Position numbers and translations under genes: made by a program. The notes beneath the pieces were generated by a model. That model made no database searches and had not been told where the DNA came from. It saw nothing but the letters and a program-made list of their open reading frames with translations. Below, piece after piece: positions 47,895 to 59,957 of a stretch of 64,000 nt of DNA. Origin of the DNA: Letharia columbiana (Eukaryota; Ascomycota; Lecanoromycetes; Lecanorales; Parmeliaceae); the NCBI RefSeq assembly GCF_014066305.1, contig NW_023501043.1, forward strand, positions 1 to 64,000. Direction: 5' to 3'. Numbering within the stretch: the stretch's first letter is position 1; each line of letters begins with the position of its first letter.

Positions 47895-49103
47895 ATGTTT
47901 CTTCTGGACCTTCCGCCCGAGTTACTTGCCCTCGTCGCAGACTGTCTCGGAGCCTCTGAACTTCGCAAGTCTGTCGCCTACCTACTCCTCGCCAAACGCT
48001 GTACCAGGCTGTGCTTCCTGTCTACCTCTCTCAACTTCCACTCTCCGATCTCTACCTCACCTCTCACCACGACCTTGAGAGACTTCCCCCATCAGACACA
48101 GCGCTGAGTAACCTAATCCAAGTGAAACGTTGTCAGTCCGCTTCGTCGGCCATCCATCCATCCGTCCCAGTGTGGTTCCTTGGCACGACAACGGAGACCT
48201 CTACCACTCAGACAACCTTGGGCTCGATGGTACGAAGAGATTGAAAAACTGGCACTGTGACCGGATGACCGTTGGCCCGGTGGAGCGTTACAGTGGCCGA
48301 AGACGCTGGCATTGGCATAGAGAACAGGAAACTCTGCATCAATAGGGATATCGTATTAACAAGAAGCTCGTGGAGCTGGCCGCTTTGATGTTCAATTCCA
48401 AATGTTTGGAGGAGTTTAGCCTGGAGGCTTCAAGCGAACATACTGACCAAGCGAACATACTGACGAGCATGGCCCGCGCTGGGATTATTTACATGATTCA
48501 ACCATTCGCAGTCTCATCTCCAGCCTCCCGTCCAGCCTCAAGAATCTTACGCTGGATTTGTGCGGCTCGGGAACCATCACACCTGATCGCGGTATACCGA
48601 CTGTCCATCTATCTCCTCTTATCGGCGAACGACTACGTGATTTCTGGAATGTCAGATTGCGGCTGCGGTGCATTTGCCCTCAAGTCCTTCGAAGCTCCTC
48701 GTTAATAGCTAATGTCAGATCAAGATTGAAGACACTGATCATTAAGCTCAGCCTCCCATCCTTCCCTGAAGCTGTCGATGAAGTTCACAACGGTTATAAT
48801 GAGTTTGATGCAAAATCGTGCCTTGTGACCGCAATTCCACTCTACAAAAGGATGATCGCAGCAGGGGTAAACTCCGCGAAAATTTTCCCTGAACTGTCAC
48901 TGATGCGAATCTCCTACCGGTCGCAAAGTGATACTGATGATCGCTCAAGCTACAATCTTGCTGTGGCTGACTGTGTGAGAGAACAATACATGTTTGAGCC
49001 TACTGAGAAATTTTGTTACGAGGATGATGGGAGTCAGTGGGACGCATGGGAAGATAGTGACACTTTGCGAGATGGAGGACCTTTCGAGGAACTGTTGTGG
49101 TAG
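47895..49103 (+). pseudogene. F-box protein gene, disabled
   Basis: It starts with a clear F-box (LLDLPPELLALVADCLGASELRKSVAYLLLAKR). The sensible reading then changes frame near 48000 (to TLYQAVLPVYLSQLPLSDLYLTS), changes again near 48120 (to VRFVGHPSIRPSVVPWHDN), meets an in-frame TAG at 48343-48345, continues in the same frame as ELAALMFNSKCLEEFSLEAS, and is finally shifted by a 17-bp tandem duplication at 48432-48465. Beyond it a further frame reads SLISSLPSSLKNLTLDLCGSG and runs to a stop at 49103. Without the duplication the last two frames would join smoothly, so that lesion is probably recent. The encoded family is the large fungal F-box group with a degenerate leucine-rich tail. Confidence 0.65.
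48432..48465 (+). repeat. 17-bp tandem duplication inside the F-box pseudogene
   Basis: AAGCGAACATACTGACC (48432-48448) is followed directly by AAGCGAACATACTGACG (48449-48465), 16 of 17 bases identical. Because 17 is not a multiple of three it shifts the frame at this point. Confidence 0.9.
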
Positions 49104-49484
49104 TGGCAGGCTCTTTCTCACGAACCAAGTTTCGCCGTGCATCCTTTCGATGGTAAAGCTTGGGTGGCTTTGGCACCTCGTGCTCCTCAGTCTGTGTCAA
49201 AAAGTTGGAAGAGGAAGTCCTGCATCATTGAGGCAAAGGTCGCTCTCGGTCTGAAATCACTTGTTCTCGAAGCATCATCTACAGCAATTGGAACACTTGA
49301 ATTCCGAATTCTCATTCAAAACTGACATCCACATGGCTCTCAACTACCCACTTTCGTAAACATGTAAAGCACGCTCTCCCCGGGTCCCAGATTACAATAG
49401 GCCGTATCAGTCCAACTCCCAACATCAGTATGATCCGGGCCTCCACTCCCGCCCCCTCCCCACACTCCCCACACATCCCAAGCT
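49104..49484. other. Short region between the pseudogenes
   Basis: No gene recognised; it probably holds the 3-prime ends of the F-box and GH27 pseudogenes. The minus-strand frame at 49312-49512 may be the last, shifted part of the GH27 gene. Confidence 0.35.
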
Positions 49485-51025
49485 TCAGCCCCATTCTCCA
49501 TCCCAGTCCCAATCCCCAGCGCCGTCAGCGGAATGGTTACCAGCTGCGCTGAACCCTCCGTCGGAACAGGTCTCTAAAGCGACACAGGCGCTTCCGCGCT
49601 TGGCGAGGGAGGAGTCGGAGCCACAGTTCGCCAACAACACCGTCGCGGCACCGTCGGGACCGGGGCCGGCGATCCGGGCTCGGAGTTGGAGAGCATCTGA
49701 AGCACCGACGGTGGGCGAGCCGGTGGGGTTGCGCGGTTGCATAGGATACGTGGCGGTGAAGGGGGCCAGTGCTGTTGCTTCTTCGTCGTCGTACGTGAGC
49801 ATGGACCCTAGAGTGTCCCGGGTCGTTTGGTCTGACACCTGTGATCAGGTTTGCGCCAGCGCCGATCCAATGGACGGCCATGGTGTAGCGTTGGATGTCG
49901 GACGAACCGGATAGGGATTGTGGGTTTCCGACGTAGGTGTTGTCCATGTCTGGACGGATGGCGATGGGAGTGGGTTGTCGGGTTGGGTCGAGGGTTTGTG
50001 GGGTTGTGAAGACGCGGTGGGCTTCGATGACCCGTTGGACCGCGTCGGGGATGTGAAGGTAGATGCGCTGCGATGGGGTATGGGGTTTGGGGCATTAAGA
50101 GTCTGGAAGTCACAAGCATACTCATCATTGTTGACAACAGTATCGAGGCGCAGTGTATCAGCGTTCGTTTTCCAGACGTCCCATTCCGGCTCGTCTCGGT
50201 CGAGACCCCATGAGATGTCAAGAGGCATGCTGACGCCGCAATTCGCGATGGCTTGGCGATATTTGGCGACGGATTGGCTGGTGTCCGCTGGCAATGTCTC
50301 GCTGGGGTGGGGAGATCCAGGCGTTAGGTAGTCGAGTTTTATCATATCAACGCCCTTGTTCCGTGACTAATGTACTTAGATGCTTCGAGAGCATTATTTT
50401 GAGGTTGCTTACATCGACGCCAGATTGTAAACAACAGAGTCATGCCACTGTTGGACGCCGTCGGCGCCCCAGTTGAATGCTTGCTGTAGATTATAGGTCA
50501 CGCTAGTATTAAGGACATCACCAATTTTGATGGTAGTGTTCTCAATAGTGATCCCACCATCTCCGACGAAGGCACCGGGTAGTAGGTAGATACCAACCTT
50601 GTAGCCTTTATTATGTGCATGATCTACGAAGCCTGCCAAGGACTTGTACCAAGTGAATATGTTGGCGTTGTCGGGCACGATACGTCCATACTGGTCACCG
50701 CCGTTCAAAGAACAGCCAGAGTCAATGCTACAATAGTAGTCAAAGCCTGAGGTCAGGACCATCAGGTCGCATTGTTGCGCAAAATGGTAGTCATTGAATC
50801 GTCGAAACCGGCTGGTTTGTAGGTACTTGGATTGGCTTGAAGACCGAAGGAGTTCCATCCTCGAGCTGCGGTTGAGAATCCACCAGCGGACGTGGCATAA
50901 GTTGGAATGAAGAATGGCTGCGTTTGGAAAGTGGCAAGGCTGGTTGTATTTGACAGTCTTTTTGCGAATGGGATTACCTATACTAGACCGTTAAGGATCA
51001 TAGATACGGGGAATAACAGCTTCAT
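49485..51025 (-). pseudogene. GH27 alpha-galactosidase-like gene, disabled
   Basis: On the minus strand the sequence starts with a signal-peptide-like MKLLFPVSMILNGLV, then an in-frame TAG (50978-50980), then ARGWNSFGLQANPSTYK, the typical opening of fungal GH27-like proteins. The frame shifts at about 50780-50830 and resumes as FNDYHFAQQCDLM, YCSIDSGCSLNGGDQYGRI, GVQQWHDSVV. A GTAAGC donor at about 50408 leads to the next exon, MIKLDYLTPGSP, which holds the nucleophile region (KLDY), and MPLDISWGLDRDEPEW. Further frame changes at about 50000-50110 and 49850 separate DMDNTYVGN, HWIGAGANLITG and YPMQPRNP. With one stop and at least three shifts the gene cannot make the enzyme. It would have been a secreted glycosidase acting on plant galactosides. 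Confidence 0.75.
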
Positions 51026-51724
51026 AGCTCATTTTCTTGAACGCGTTTCAAGAGAATCAATGAGCACGAAGCCTTTCGGTGTCTCTACTTAGGTGATGAC
51101 GTACTGTATCATAGCGCACTATGAGCCCTCTGACTACCGATGCTTTCTTTTTGTCCCCTGTAAGACAGAAAGCCGTTCGTCGACATTGAAGTCTTTTCGA
51201 ATAATTTCGATCTTTCTTCTCATCTTGTGGTGGTCTTCCAGGCGATTAGCAACCCTGCCATCCTGGCGCAGCACTGCAAAGCCTTGGAGGTCACTTCATG
51301 AACCACAGGAGCAAGAGGCTGAGCGGAAGGCGCGTCCCGCCCCCAAATTTGTCGATGGTAACGTTGTGCAACGGTTCAATTTGAGCACAGTCTCATAGCC
51401 GTCTCTATAAATAAGTTTCAATAGTTAACACGACTATTTTATTTATCCATGTTGTTGGATTTGATGTGCGCGAGCGGAGTTGGAAATTCAATCTGATGCG
51501 GTTGTAATTACTTGCAAGGGTTTGATTGGCCAAGGCCAGATGAGTCAGCTAATCGGCATCTTCGAAATTTCTCCGACTCCGTCTCTCCCTTCCTTTACAT
51601 CTGACATTAATAATCGCCAACCCCAAGCACGGAAGAAGGCTTTCATTTTTCCTTCCGTCGGACATGCTGCGTGAGCCTCGTACTATTGAAACATTTTCTG
51701 CAGATCGGAAGGGAAGCTGCAGAG
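51026..51724. other. Intergenic between the GH27 pseudogene and the regulator gene
   Basis: About 700 bp, a divergent upstream region. No ORF of note. Such placement often means that a regulator controls its neighbour, but no binding-site pair (CGG-N-CCG) is obvious by eye. Confidence 0.4.
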
Positions 51725-54004
51725 ATGCAGGCCATTACACAGCCTATTCCAATGGGGTATGGTGGAGAATCGATTCTGATGGCGGAGAATCCTCAATCTG
51801 TCCCTAGTCCTTCCAGGCAGTCCAGCATCCGAGCATGTGCCATGTGTGTCAAGGCAAAGGCCAAGTGTACCCCTCACCCAGCGATCGAGGGAGTTTGCCA
51901 GCGGTAATTTACCATTCTTTAGAAAGCACAGTAGCCTGTTGGTAATAGCTAAGATCCCGCAGGTGTCATCGTCTGAAAAAGCAATGCTTCTTACACGAAC
52001 GGCCAAGCCGTAAGCGTACACGGACGTCGAAGCCAACGTATGTACCGAGTCAGCCTTTTCCCTTCCCATGCGCGACTGATCTCCTGTTTAGACGCGTTGC
52101 CCAATTAGAACAGAAGCTAGACCGTCTAGTTACTTTACTAACATCCAATCAATCTGTCTCACAAACGACGCCATTGAGTCAGGCGTCTGGTGTTCCTTTA
52201 CCAAGATCACCAATGTCTCTGGATTCCAATGCATCGACAGTTGGACTTTCCATTGCAACGCCTCAGTCAATCAATTTGGACGCAGAAACAACCGCCGTGA
52301 AAATCCTCGGTGGCGCTATCGCCCCCGCTGACCTTGTGTGTACTACGACCGCTGGAAACTTGTCAATTGCGAGTCAAGGCATGTCACAGCTTGACCCCGA
52401 TGAGCAAGAAGCACAAGATTTGCTACTCGAATTCAAGAAAACTATGACAGAGCAGTTTCCTTTCGTTGTGGTAGACCCGTATATTACCTCGCAAAGTCTT
52501 CATCAAGAGAGACCGTTGCTTTGGAAAGCTATCATCATTGCGGCGTCGCATGAGAACTCGTATCGCCAAATGGTACTCGGGGCTGATCTGATGGAGGATC
52601 TCACTAAGCGCTTGCTGTTGAGAGCCGAAGTGTCTCTCGACCTGCTTCAAGCGCTACTGGTTTTCATTGCATGGTACGAATTATCTGCTCTTCGATCCCT
52701 TGGCCGATACTACATTGGTAGAACTGCAAGCATTGATGGCACTGCAGGTACCACTATCACACTCTCGTCAACCCACAAATCACCAATCTGCTTCACTTGA
52801 CTAAGGCCCTGATCAACAATATGGGCTTGAATCGCACACAGACAACCTACGATCGTGGCAAATTCTTCCTGGACGGGCACGAATCCTTTAAACCCATAAC
52901 TCAGTCATCCCATGGATTAGAGTCTAGCAGGTCTGACGGCTGGCGAGCCCTTGCTGGCTGTTTCTATCTGACATCTGTGTACGTTTCTTTCATGTTCTGA
53001 CCTCACGTATGTCTATTTCATCCATGGAGCTTGAACTCTTGAATAGGATATCTGCCAGCTGCCGGGGTTTGGAGCCACAATTCAACACACCCTACATATT
53101 AGAATGCTGTCACAAGCTCGAAGAGGCTGGAGAGTATCAAAGTGACGTTGTACTAGTGCAGCTTGTGCGCCTTCAAGAGATCTGGTATCGCATGAGTCGT
53201 AGCTTTCCATATGACGAATCCCTTGCTTCTCGAAGACCAGACGCTCCTGTAGAGATGTTTGTGAGAGCGTGGCAAAAGGAGCTGGAGACATTCTGGGCTT
53301 CACTGCCCGTTGAGTCTCAACAAAATAGTAAGCCTCCTGTACAATCCATAAGACGTGCATCAATTAACTGCATGTCTACTCAAGAGCTTCTACTCGCAAC
53401 ATATCACACTACCCAAATCGCTCTTTACGAGATTGACTTCCCCATGTGCCTACCCCGAGTCGGTGTTCAAGTCTTCGATAGGACGGGAAGACTCGAATTT
53501 ATCTACGCCAGTCTCCTGGCGACGAAGAAAGTCTTTGGCGTCTATTCATCAATCCTTGTCGGAAGACTATCCGGCATCTGCTTTACACTGTGGGCTCAAT
53601 TTAACTATGCACTCCTAAATGCCGTCAAACTTCTTACCACTGAGGCCGATGGTTGGGATTTGCAGCATGCGCGAAATGTTCTCACATTCCCTGATATCCT
53701 GCACAGCCAAGTCACGTCGATCGAAGAGACAATTTCCAGACGCGGTCTGGTCTTAGAAAACGCTATGTATGGGAAAGATGTGTTTATCCGCTTCCTTAGG
53801 AAAGTACATCACGCGTTACGATGGTACGAATCATCACGCGTTTCGAGGATTGAGTATGAAGGGATGGATGACAAGCCCACCAACCCTAATGGGTCCCTCG
53901 AAGCGACTGACACAGGAGAGTCGCTCCCGGTCTTCGACGATGCTTTCTGGCAAACGCTTTTTGATGACAACTGGATGCTCGTAGGGGATGGAACCAGCAC
54001 ATGA
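51725..54004 (+). CDS. Zn2Cys6 fungal-type transcription factor
   Basis: Five exons (51725-51903, 51963-52037, 52092-52673, 52748-52978, 53047-54004; introns 59, 54, 74 and 68 bp, all keeping the frame) encode 674 residues. The binuclear zinc cluster has six cysteines: Cys38, 41, 48, 58, 61 and 68 (spacing 2, 6, 9, 2, 6), with Lys43, 45 and 47. Intron 1 falls inside the cluster, between Arg60 and Cys61. A basic linker (RKRTRTSK) and a heptad-like region (VAQLEQKLDRLVTLL) for dimerisation follow. The middle contains the fungal-specific regulatory domain: LLQALLVFIAWYHYH across intron 3, and GRW-like SDGWRALAGCFYLTSV before intron 4. The start at 51725 is the first ATG in frame; an in-frame GTG lies upstream. 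Its targets are unknown; the adjacent GH27 pseudogene is one candidate. Confidence 0.88.
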
Positions 54005-56159
54005 TGCCAAAAAGGAAACGATCCTTTCGCGCCTATTCAGAGTGGCAATTGCGACTTGCCGTTAAAGTCCAGCAACTCTACCGACTGGCCTTAAGAAGTA
54101 CCAACGAGTGCTGAGACTCTTTCCATTTGGTACCGCCTTCTCCTCCACGAACTTTGCCCGAATGAAGGATTCTCGGGAGCAACAATGAACCCTCGTGAAA
54201 GTGTTGGGGGTGAGCAGTACAGACCCGCTAATCTGGCTCTGTTCATCCCGTGCGCGGAGTTGAGTGGCTGCTATCCCATTCACTGGCGCCTGGGGTACAA
54301 AATGTCTTGGCCGGTAGGGCTGAACCCCTGAATCTTGGACCCCCGCCAGTGGATGGGATAGAGATGGAAACAAGCAGGAGGAAATGAACCAAAAGGAAGC
54401 GCAGAAGGAAATAGATGGAAAAAAATTCGAAGAAATCTGTTAACGTTATCTTTCTAGACCCTCAAAGAGAGTCTGGAGGCAGCAACAGGACGCGCGGAAC
54501 AAATCACATTTGGTTGAATCATGTATGAGTAATCCATAGATCAAGGATGTTTGTATGCACAACGAACCTTGAACAGAGGACCTTCAATATTGCTCGGATG
54601 AAGCTTGAAAAGAAGACCGTTGATACTTCCCGGAAGAATGGAGGCGGCGGGATGGTGCTCTGGAAAGGACTCTTTCTACTGACTTGTTCCTCGTCATGGG
54701 TCAAAGAGTAAGGATGTGTTCTGAATAAGCCTTACCTGACTCAGCCACGAGGATTGAATGGGAACTTACTCAAGGAGGTCACGCCGCATCCGACCGAATA
54801 GTGGGCCAGTGAGCTTCTAGAAGATCAGACATCTGTCAGGTTTCGTACCGTTGCTGTATATCGGCACGGGCTACTCCATAATTAGCATTCCCACCGGATT
54901 TTGCATCTTTATACCCTGCGCTATGCTGAACCTCATCGTTTCTTCACCATCGAAAGAGGCTGGCATTCCCGTTGCCACGGGCGGATGCTTGCTTTCTCGT
55001 TGAAATTTGTCACGATACTTCAGATGGCAGACAACGAAGTCCATGCACTGATCTCGGCACTCCCATAGGCGCGGTAGACTTCCATCTCCTTCATACTCGA
55101 TGTGATTCATGGGCTGCGCTGGCCGCAGCGAAATCGATGGATGGAGTAGCTAGCTGAAATGAGTCGCGAACAACCGAAATGCGCGCATTTACCAATCAAT
55201 TGGCCATGCATGTACAAGAAAATCAGAGCCGTGGCTTCATATCCAATCGTTTACCATGGTCTGCCATTGAACGAAGAGACAAATCAGGGAAGGTAAAAGG
55301 CAATGGACCCCACCCTCTGCGCTGTCATCGAGCATCCGCTATAAGCACTCGCGGAATCTCACACACAGAGCTGCAAGTTTGGAGGTCTCATAAGGCAGCC
55401 CCAAGAGTAGAAACGTCAGCATCGCCATACATCGTCTTCGGGCTCGATCCATGGCCCCCAGGCATCATCGAGGATATATTTGCTCTCAGGTTAGGCAGGC
55501 TCTGTCGTGGTACTAGTACCGAGACCTTCCGAGGCAAGGAAGGGGTGGTTGCAGATGGAGAGCGCCTGAGCGGATATTGGTGGCTACACGGCTAAGGTAT
55601 TGAAACGCTAGTGCATCCGATATGATACAGCCTCAGTCCGGCCTACGCTCTTCCCTCCTGACCATGTGTTGTTTCGAACTTTTTGTCTTTCTGCGCAAGA
55701 TATGGCGACCTCGTCAGCTGCAGACGCGGTGAGCCCTAGCACGGAGCGCTTGTATTGGTGGCGTTATCATTTTAATACATCCAATATCGAACGATGATAG
55801 CGTGAGGTAACATGCGCAATTGACTTACGGGGTAATTTTCTACGAGCGCAAAGGATGGAACTTGCTCGCTGCCATGATAGAGATGGTAAGTAGTGAGGGT
55901 TCCTCTACCGGCTTTCGCACTGGCTACGTAATGCTCTACAGACGCTTGCCAACAGAAAGAGTTTTCGGTGATTCGCCCTCGCTGAGTTTTAATCTTGATG
56001 AGAGCATATAAGATAGTCTGATCTTCGTCTTATCCTACTTCATCACCAGTACTATCAATATGTATCACTCCAGATGTTCGGATTAAAGGATAGCCAAAGT
56101 TCCAAGGAATATGATAACGAAAAGAAGGACGGTAACAGGCCATCCATCTCTTTACCTAG
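54005..56159. other. Intergenic, 2.1 kb, no confident gene
   Basis: The longest frame (55179-55595, plus, 138 codons) has no domain and no splicing partner. No repeat or transposon end was recognised. It includes the 3-prime sides of the regulator and peptidase genes. Confidence 0.45.
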
Positions 56160-58323
56160 TTACTCAAAATATCTCCTCGCGTCCGACCGCAACCGCTCGA
56201 GCAACGCCTCTTCACCCTCCTCTGGCGGCTTCGTGACTCCGATGAATGGCCTCTCGTTGGCCTCGCACACTGTGCCCTTGGGTGGTGTTCCTCCAGTCTG
56301 GAAGTACTTTCGGATATATCGCGCCATGCACAGATTGGGCGAGCTGAACATGCAGTGGCCTTCCGAGTCCGATGTTAAGACGACGGAGCCGGGCCAGCGA
56401 GAAGCCATAGTGTGGGCACTTGTTTTGTGGTCAGTATCAGATGGTATGGTGATGTGAAGAAGGGGGGTTAGGGAGGTTTACTTTCGGATCGGCGTAACAG
56501 GATCGTGAGTATTTCCCAAAATCAACATCGGGTTCGCCGTCTGCCCGGTAAACGGTCCCGGGACTCGCCATTTCGGTCGGACATCGTAGCCCACGCATTG
56601 CATTCGAATATGAGCCCATGACTCGCCTAACCATCGACTTTGCCGCCGTAATTCGTCAGCATAGGCTCCGTAATCTGCTTTGCTCATCCCATGTGTCCTA
56701 AAATCGCCGTCCGTGCACAAGATCGCTAGCTGTGTTTCTGGACCCGGGGTCCGGCATCCCGGCGCGTAGGGTGGGGCGTCGAGACATTCTTCGCTGGGCG
56801 TAGACACGCGCTGGGAAGCTTGTTTGGCCATGGCCAATGAAGTGCCATTTCCCTTCGAGAGATCGTTGAGCATTCTTGCTAAATCGGGGAAGTATCCTAT
56901 GGGTTCGTAGAGGGCGGGCCGGATCGCCGACATTATGTCTGAGTAGGTAATGAGGTCTGGTGCCATGGAGCCCGTGGCAGGAACACCTATGGGATTTTCA
57001 TAAAGGGAGTTTACCGTGTCTTCGAGTTTGTCGCTGATAGCTTGCCCGCCGCCTTCTGTGTACAGGTCGCATTTGTCTGGACCGGCTCTGTCGCAGTATT
57101 CGCAGACTTTCGGAATGATTTTGTCGGTGTCTTGAAGATTGGTAAACCATTCACCACGAGCAAAATCTTCTGCGTCAGCTACGCCGTCGATGACGGCACG
57201 TTCGATGCGGTGGGGTTGCATAGTTGCAAAGTTTGCACCGAGCACTGTGCCGTAGGAAAGACCCCAGTATAAGAGCTTCTCTTTCCCTTTTTGCCATTTC
57301 GTCCTCGCTTTGGCGGCAGTGGCGTAGTGCCCGCTTGACTGACCAATACTGGCTAACGCTTGCTTCTCCCGCCATTGTCCGTGCCGCTCGAGGACTTCGA
57401 CCATGTCTGCAACGACTGGAGTTGTGTTCATGTGATAAGCCAGTTTGTCCTCGACGTTCTCGCCACCTGCAACACGCTTAGAGCACCCTTCGCTAAGAGC
57501 TTTCGTTCTCTCGAAGATATTGTTGAATGCATCGTCGGAACTCCCACTGATACCCTGCGCGCCTGACTGCAGACTCCAGATATCCCTCGAAGCCGCGGTC
57601 GGAAAGCATGAGTAACGTGGCGTCGTGTTGTTGACACCGCGAGGGTCCATGCCAAGGATGTCATAGTACTTTGGAGAAATGTGAATATCAATGTCATCGA
57701 GTGAAGGGTCAACGTCGGAGTCTACGATCATCTGGTAAGTCTTCCCGTGCTTTATGATGAAGTCGACGCCTGATGAGCCAGGGCCACCAATCTGGACCCA
57801 TAGAAGCCCGCCGTATCTGGAATCTGTGACAGGTACTCTTGCAGCTATTTTTATCACCGCTAGACCAACGCGAGGGTCGCCAGGCTCGGTGTTGTTCCAA
57901 TCCATGGGCACATCCAAGCGGGCGCATTGGAAGTCGCCGAAGCAGTCATGGTACTCGATCTCTTTGCTTGGGGTGATCTGGGAAGAGAATTAAGTACTGC
58001 CATATAAAATCATTCGCCATGCAATAGTATTATAGAAACTTTGCCTGCAAGCAATGGATGCGGTCACGAATGAACAAGAGTAGGTTGTTTACTTTACTCC
58101 ATGGCTCCGTCAAGGTCGAAAGGTACGGGTCAGAGCTCTGTCCGCCCACAGAATCCTTCACATGATCCAAAGTACTGTCACTCATCCAACCGCTCGAGGA
58201 TAGACTCGCTGCCCATTTCCCAACTACAAGCAGGCCAGCACCAACAAGTATCCGTTGAAGCCATTGAGGCGTTTTATTCCTCGGAGGGCCGAGTGAAGAT
58301 TCAGCGGCTTTCTTGAGAGGCAT
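56160..58323 (-). CDS. TAP-like serine peptidase / alpha-beta hydrolase (S33 type), membrane-anchored
   Basis: Three exons (58323-58093, 57977-56482, 56418-56160; introns 115 bp phase 0 and 63 bp phase 2) encode 661 residues. A basic N terminus is followed by one hydrophobic segment (RILVGAGLLVVGKW), a signal anchor. Across intron 1 the mature part starts ITPSKEIEYHDCFGDFQCARLDVPMDW, as in fungal tripeptidyl-aminopeptidase-like proteins. GGPGSSGV is the oxyanion region, GLSYGT (about residue 315) holds the nucleophile serine, GNTHDPVTP the acid, and SEGHC, in the last exon, the histidine. The C-terminal TAP-type domain is present (SPNLCMARYIRKYFQTG). Plausible role: cleaving short peptides or esters at the cell surface or in the endomembrane system. 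All triad elements are intact. Confidence 0.88.
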
Positions 58324-59070
58324 CTTCGTCTACGTATATGAAATTGAGTAAGTGACTGCTCTTGGCGTAGGGTGGTGACTGGAATGAATAGCCTGTTTTC
58401 TTACCAAATCGTAATTTCCGGTAGGATTATCCACACCAGTACGATAGCAGCTTGATTATTACATATGTACAACCAATATACATGCAAAGAAGCTCTGTGA
58501 TACTCGATGCCAAACGCGGGGACCAATTCTAATTGGGGAAGTGAAAAGCAGCCCGGAAAAACACGGAGTGAAGGGGACAAGGACGAGGTAGCATATATAA
58601 CTATTTTTTCTCCGGTTGAATCCAAAATTCGCTCCTCACCTTCTGCCAGGAACAAGTTGGGAGAAAGCTGGGAGGCTGAGACGAACGATACGTTCGCAGC
58701 CGCTGTAATGTGGGCCGGGCCGGTATCGATATCCTTAACCAAGCTAGGTTAGTGTAAGTATCGCAAGTGAAGCTCTTCTAGCGTGGTATATTTCCTCCAC
58801 CGAAGACCTTCGACGACATAAACATTACAGGTTGAGCAAAGTCACAACGTATCAATTTTTGTGCTGATGAGACTGAACAGCCTTTTGTAAATTGATGTGG
58901 AAAATACTATCTGTCCTTCTCTTCAGACATCGCTATATGCAGACGGCAGAGATTTCAATGAACGAATAACACCGCGGGAAACATATCTGCGTCTGCTCTA
59001 AGTCCGCATCCGGCGGAGATGAATAATCAGAGGTTTCTCCGTCCTCAGGACTCTGAGTTGCTGAATTACA
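58324..59070. other. Intergenic, nothing recognised
   Basis: Upstream of the peptidase gene. A minus-strand frame at 58401-58742 lies here but has no known domain. A TATATAA word is found near 58594. Confidence 0.4.
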
Positions 59071-59607
59071 TATCTTCACAAGGCTCCCGACGGTCCAAAC
59101 CGTCGGTCCAGAGGCCTGAAACGATCCACCGTGGAGCTATAAACACGGTTAGTAGTCGGTTCCAATGTTAGACCGTTCAACTGCTTATTGGACCGGTCCG
59201 ACTAAGAGTCTAGGCTATAATTCTAATAGTATTATCGATTTTCGACTTACTGTATTCCGTGTGCGTAACGGGCTTAAAGTTGAAGGCTATAGATTTTGCA
59301 GCGATGCTAAAAGGAGTGGTAAGGGTAGTAAGAGCCTCTACTCGCTCGGATTGTTATCACTATGTGCTATATTAATGTGGCTATAGAATAATAATATCTA
59401 TTATGATTAATTATTCACTATAAACTGTAGCCATCAAGTTCATGAATAGAACCGGTCGACTAATAGTCGGATCGGTCCATGAACAACATGGCAAGTCGAC
59501 CCACTATCAATGAAATACTCCGACTGGTCCGCCAGAGGGTCCAATGGACCTGTCAAGACTATTAGTTAAGCGGTTGCCGGTGGACCGTCGAGAGCCTTGT
59601 ATCTTCA
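59071..59607. mobile_element. Short non-autonomous hAT-like transposon (MITE) with target duplications
   Basis: An 8-bp direct repeat TATCTTCA flanks the element (59071-59078 and 59600-59607). Directly inside lie terminal inverted repeats of 19 bp: left 59079-59097 CAAGGCTCCCGACGGTCCA, right 59581-59599, whose reverse complement differs at one base. The element is 521 bp without the duplications, AT-rich inside and without a transposase. An 8-bp duplication and ends starting CA are features of the hAT superfamily. A second inverted pair lies inside at 59190-59210 and 59458-59478 (18 of 21 matching), and the left end has its own hairpin (CGACGGT with ACCGTCG). The nearly perfect duplications and ends suggest a fairly recent insertion. 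The source transposon is not in this window. Confidence 0.85.
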
Positions 59608-59957
59608 TCACCGTGCTTCGTTTGTGTCAAAGTGTACGTAGTTGAAGGCTCTTGGACTTGGTGGAAACCGACGATGCTGTGAAGAATGGAGGTAGTTCAA
59701 TTTGCAAACGTGTCCCTTCCCATCGATGGGGGCGACGCCGCAGGACTCGGATGGCTTCTCCAAAAGATTAATAGTTCCAATACCTCCCAGGTCAATGGCT
59801 CGAATCGTATGCTCGCTGGCATCTCGTACCCATCCAACATTTCAGAGACCGTCCATTGTCTAGAACTGTAAGGACGACATCTGAAAGTTTTCGTGTAAAG
59901 TCAGCAACAATCAAGGTTACTGGCAACTGTGGCTTACCTTCGACACCATCCTGCTCA
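59608..59957. other. Short intergenic region
   Basis: About 350 bp between the transposon and the 3-prime end of a 2EXR-like gene. Nothing recognised. Confidence 0.4.
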
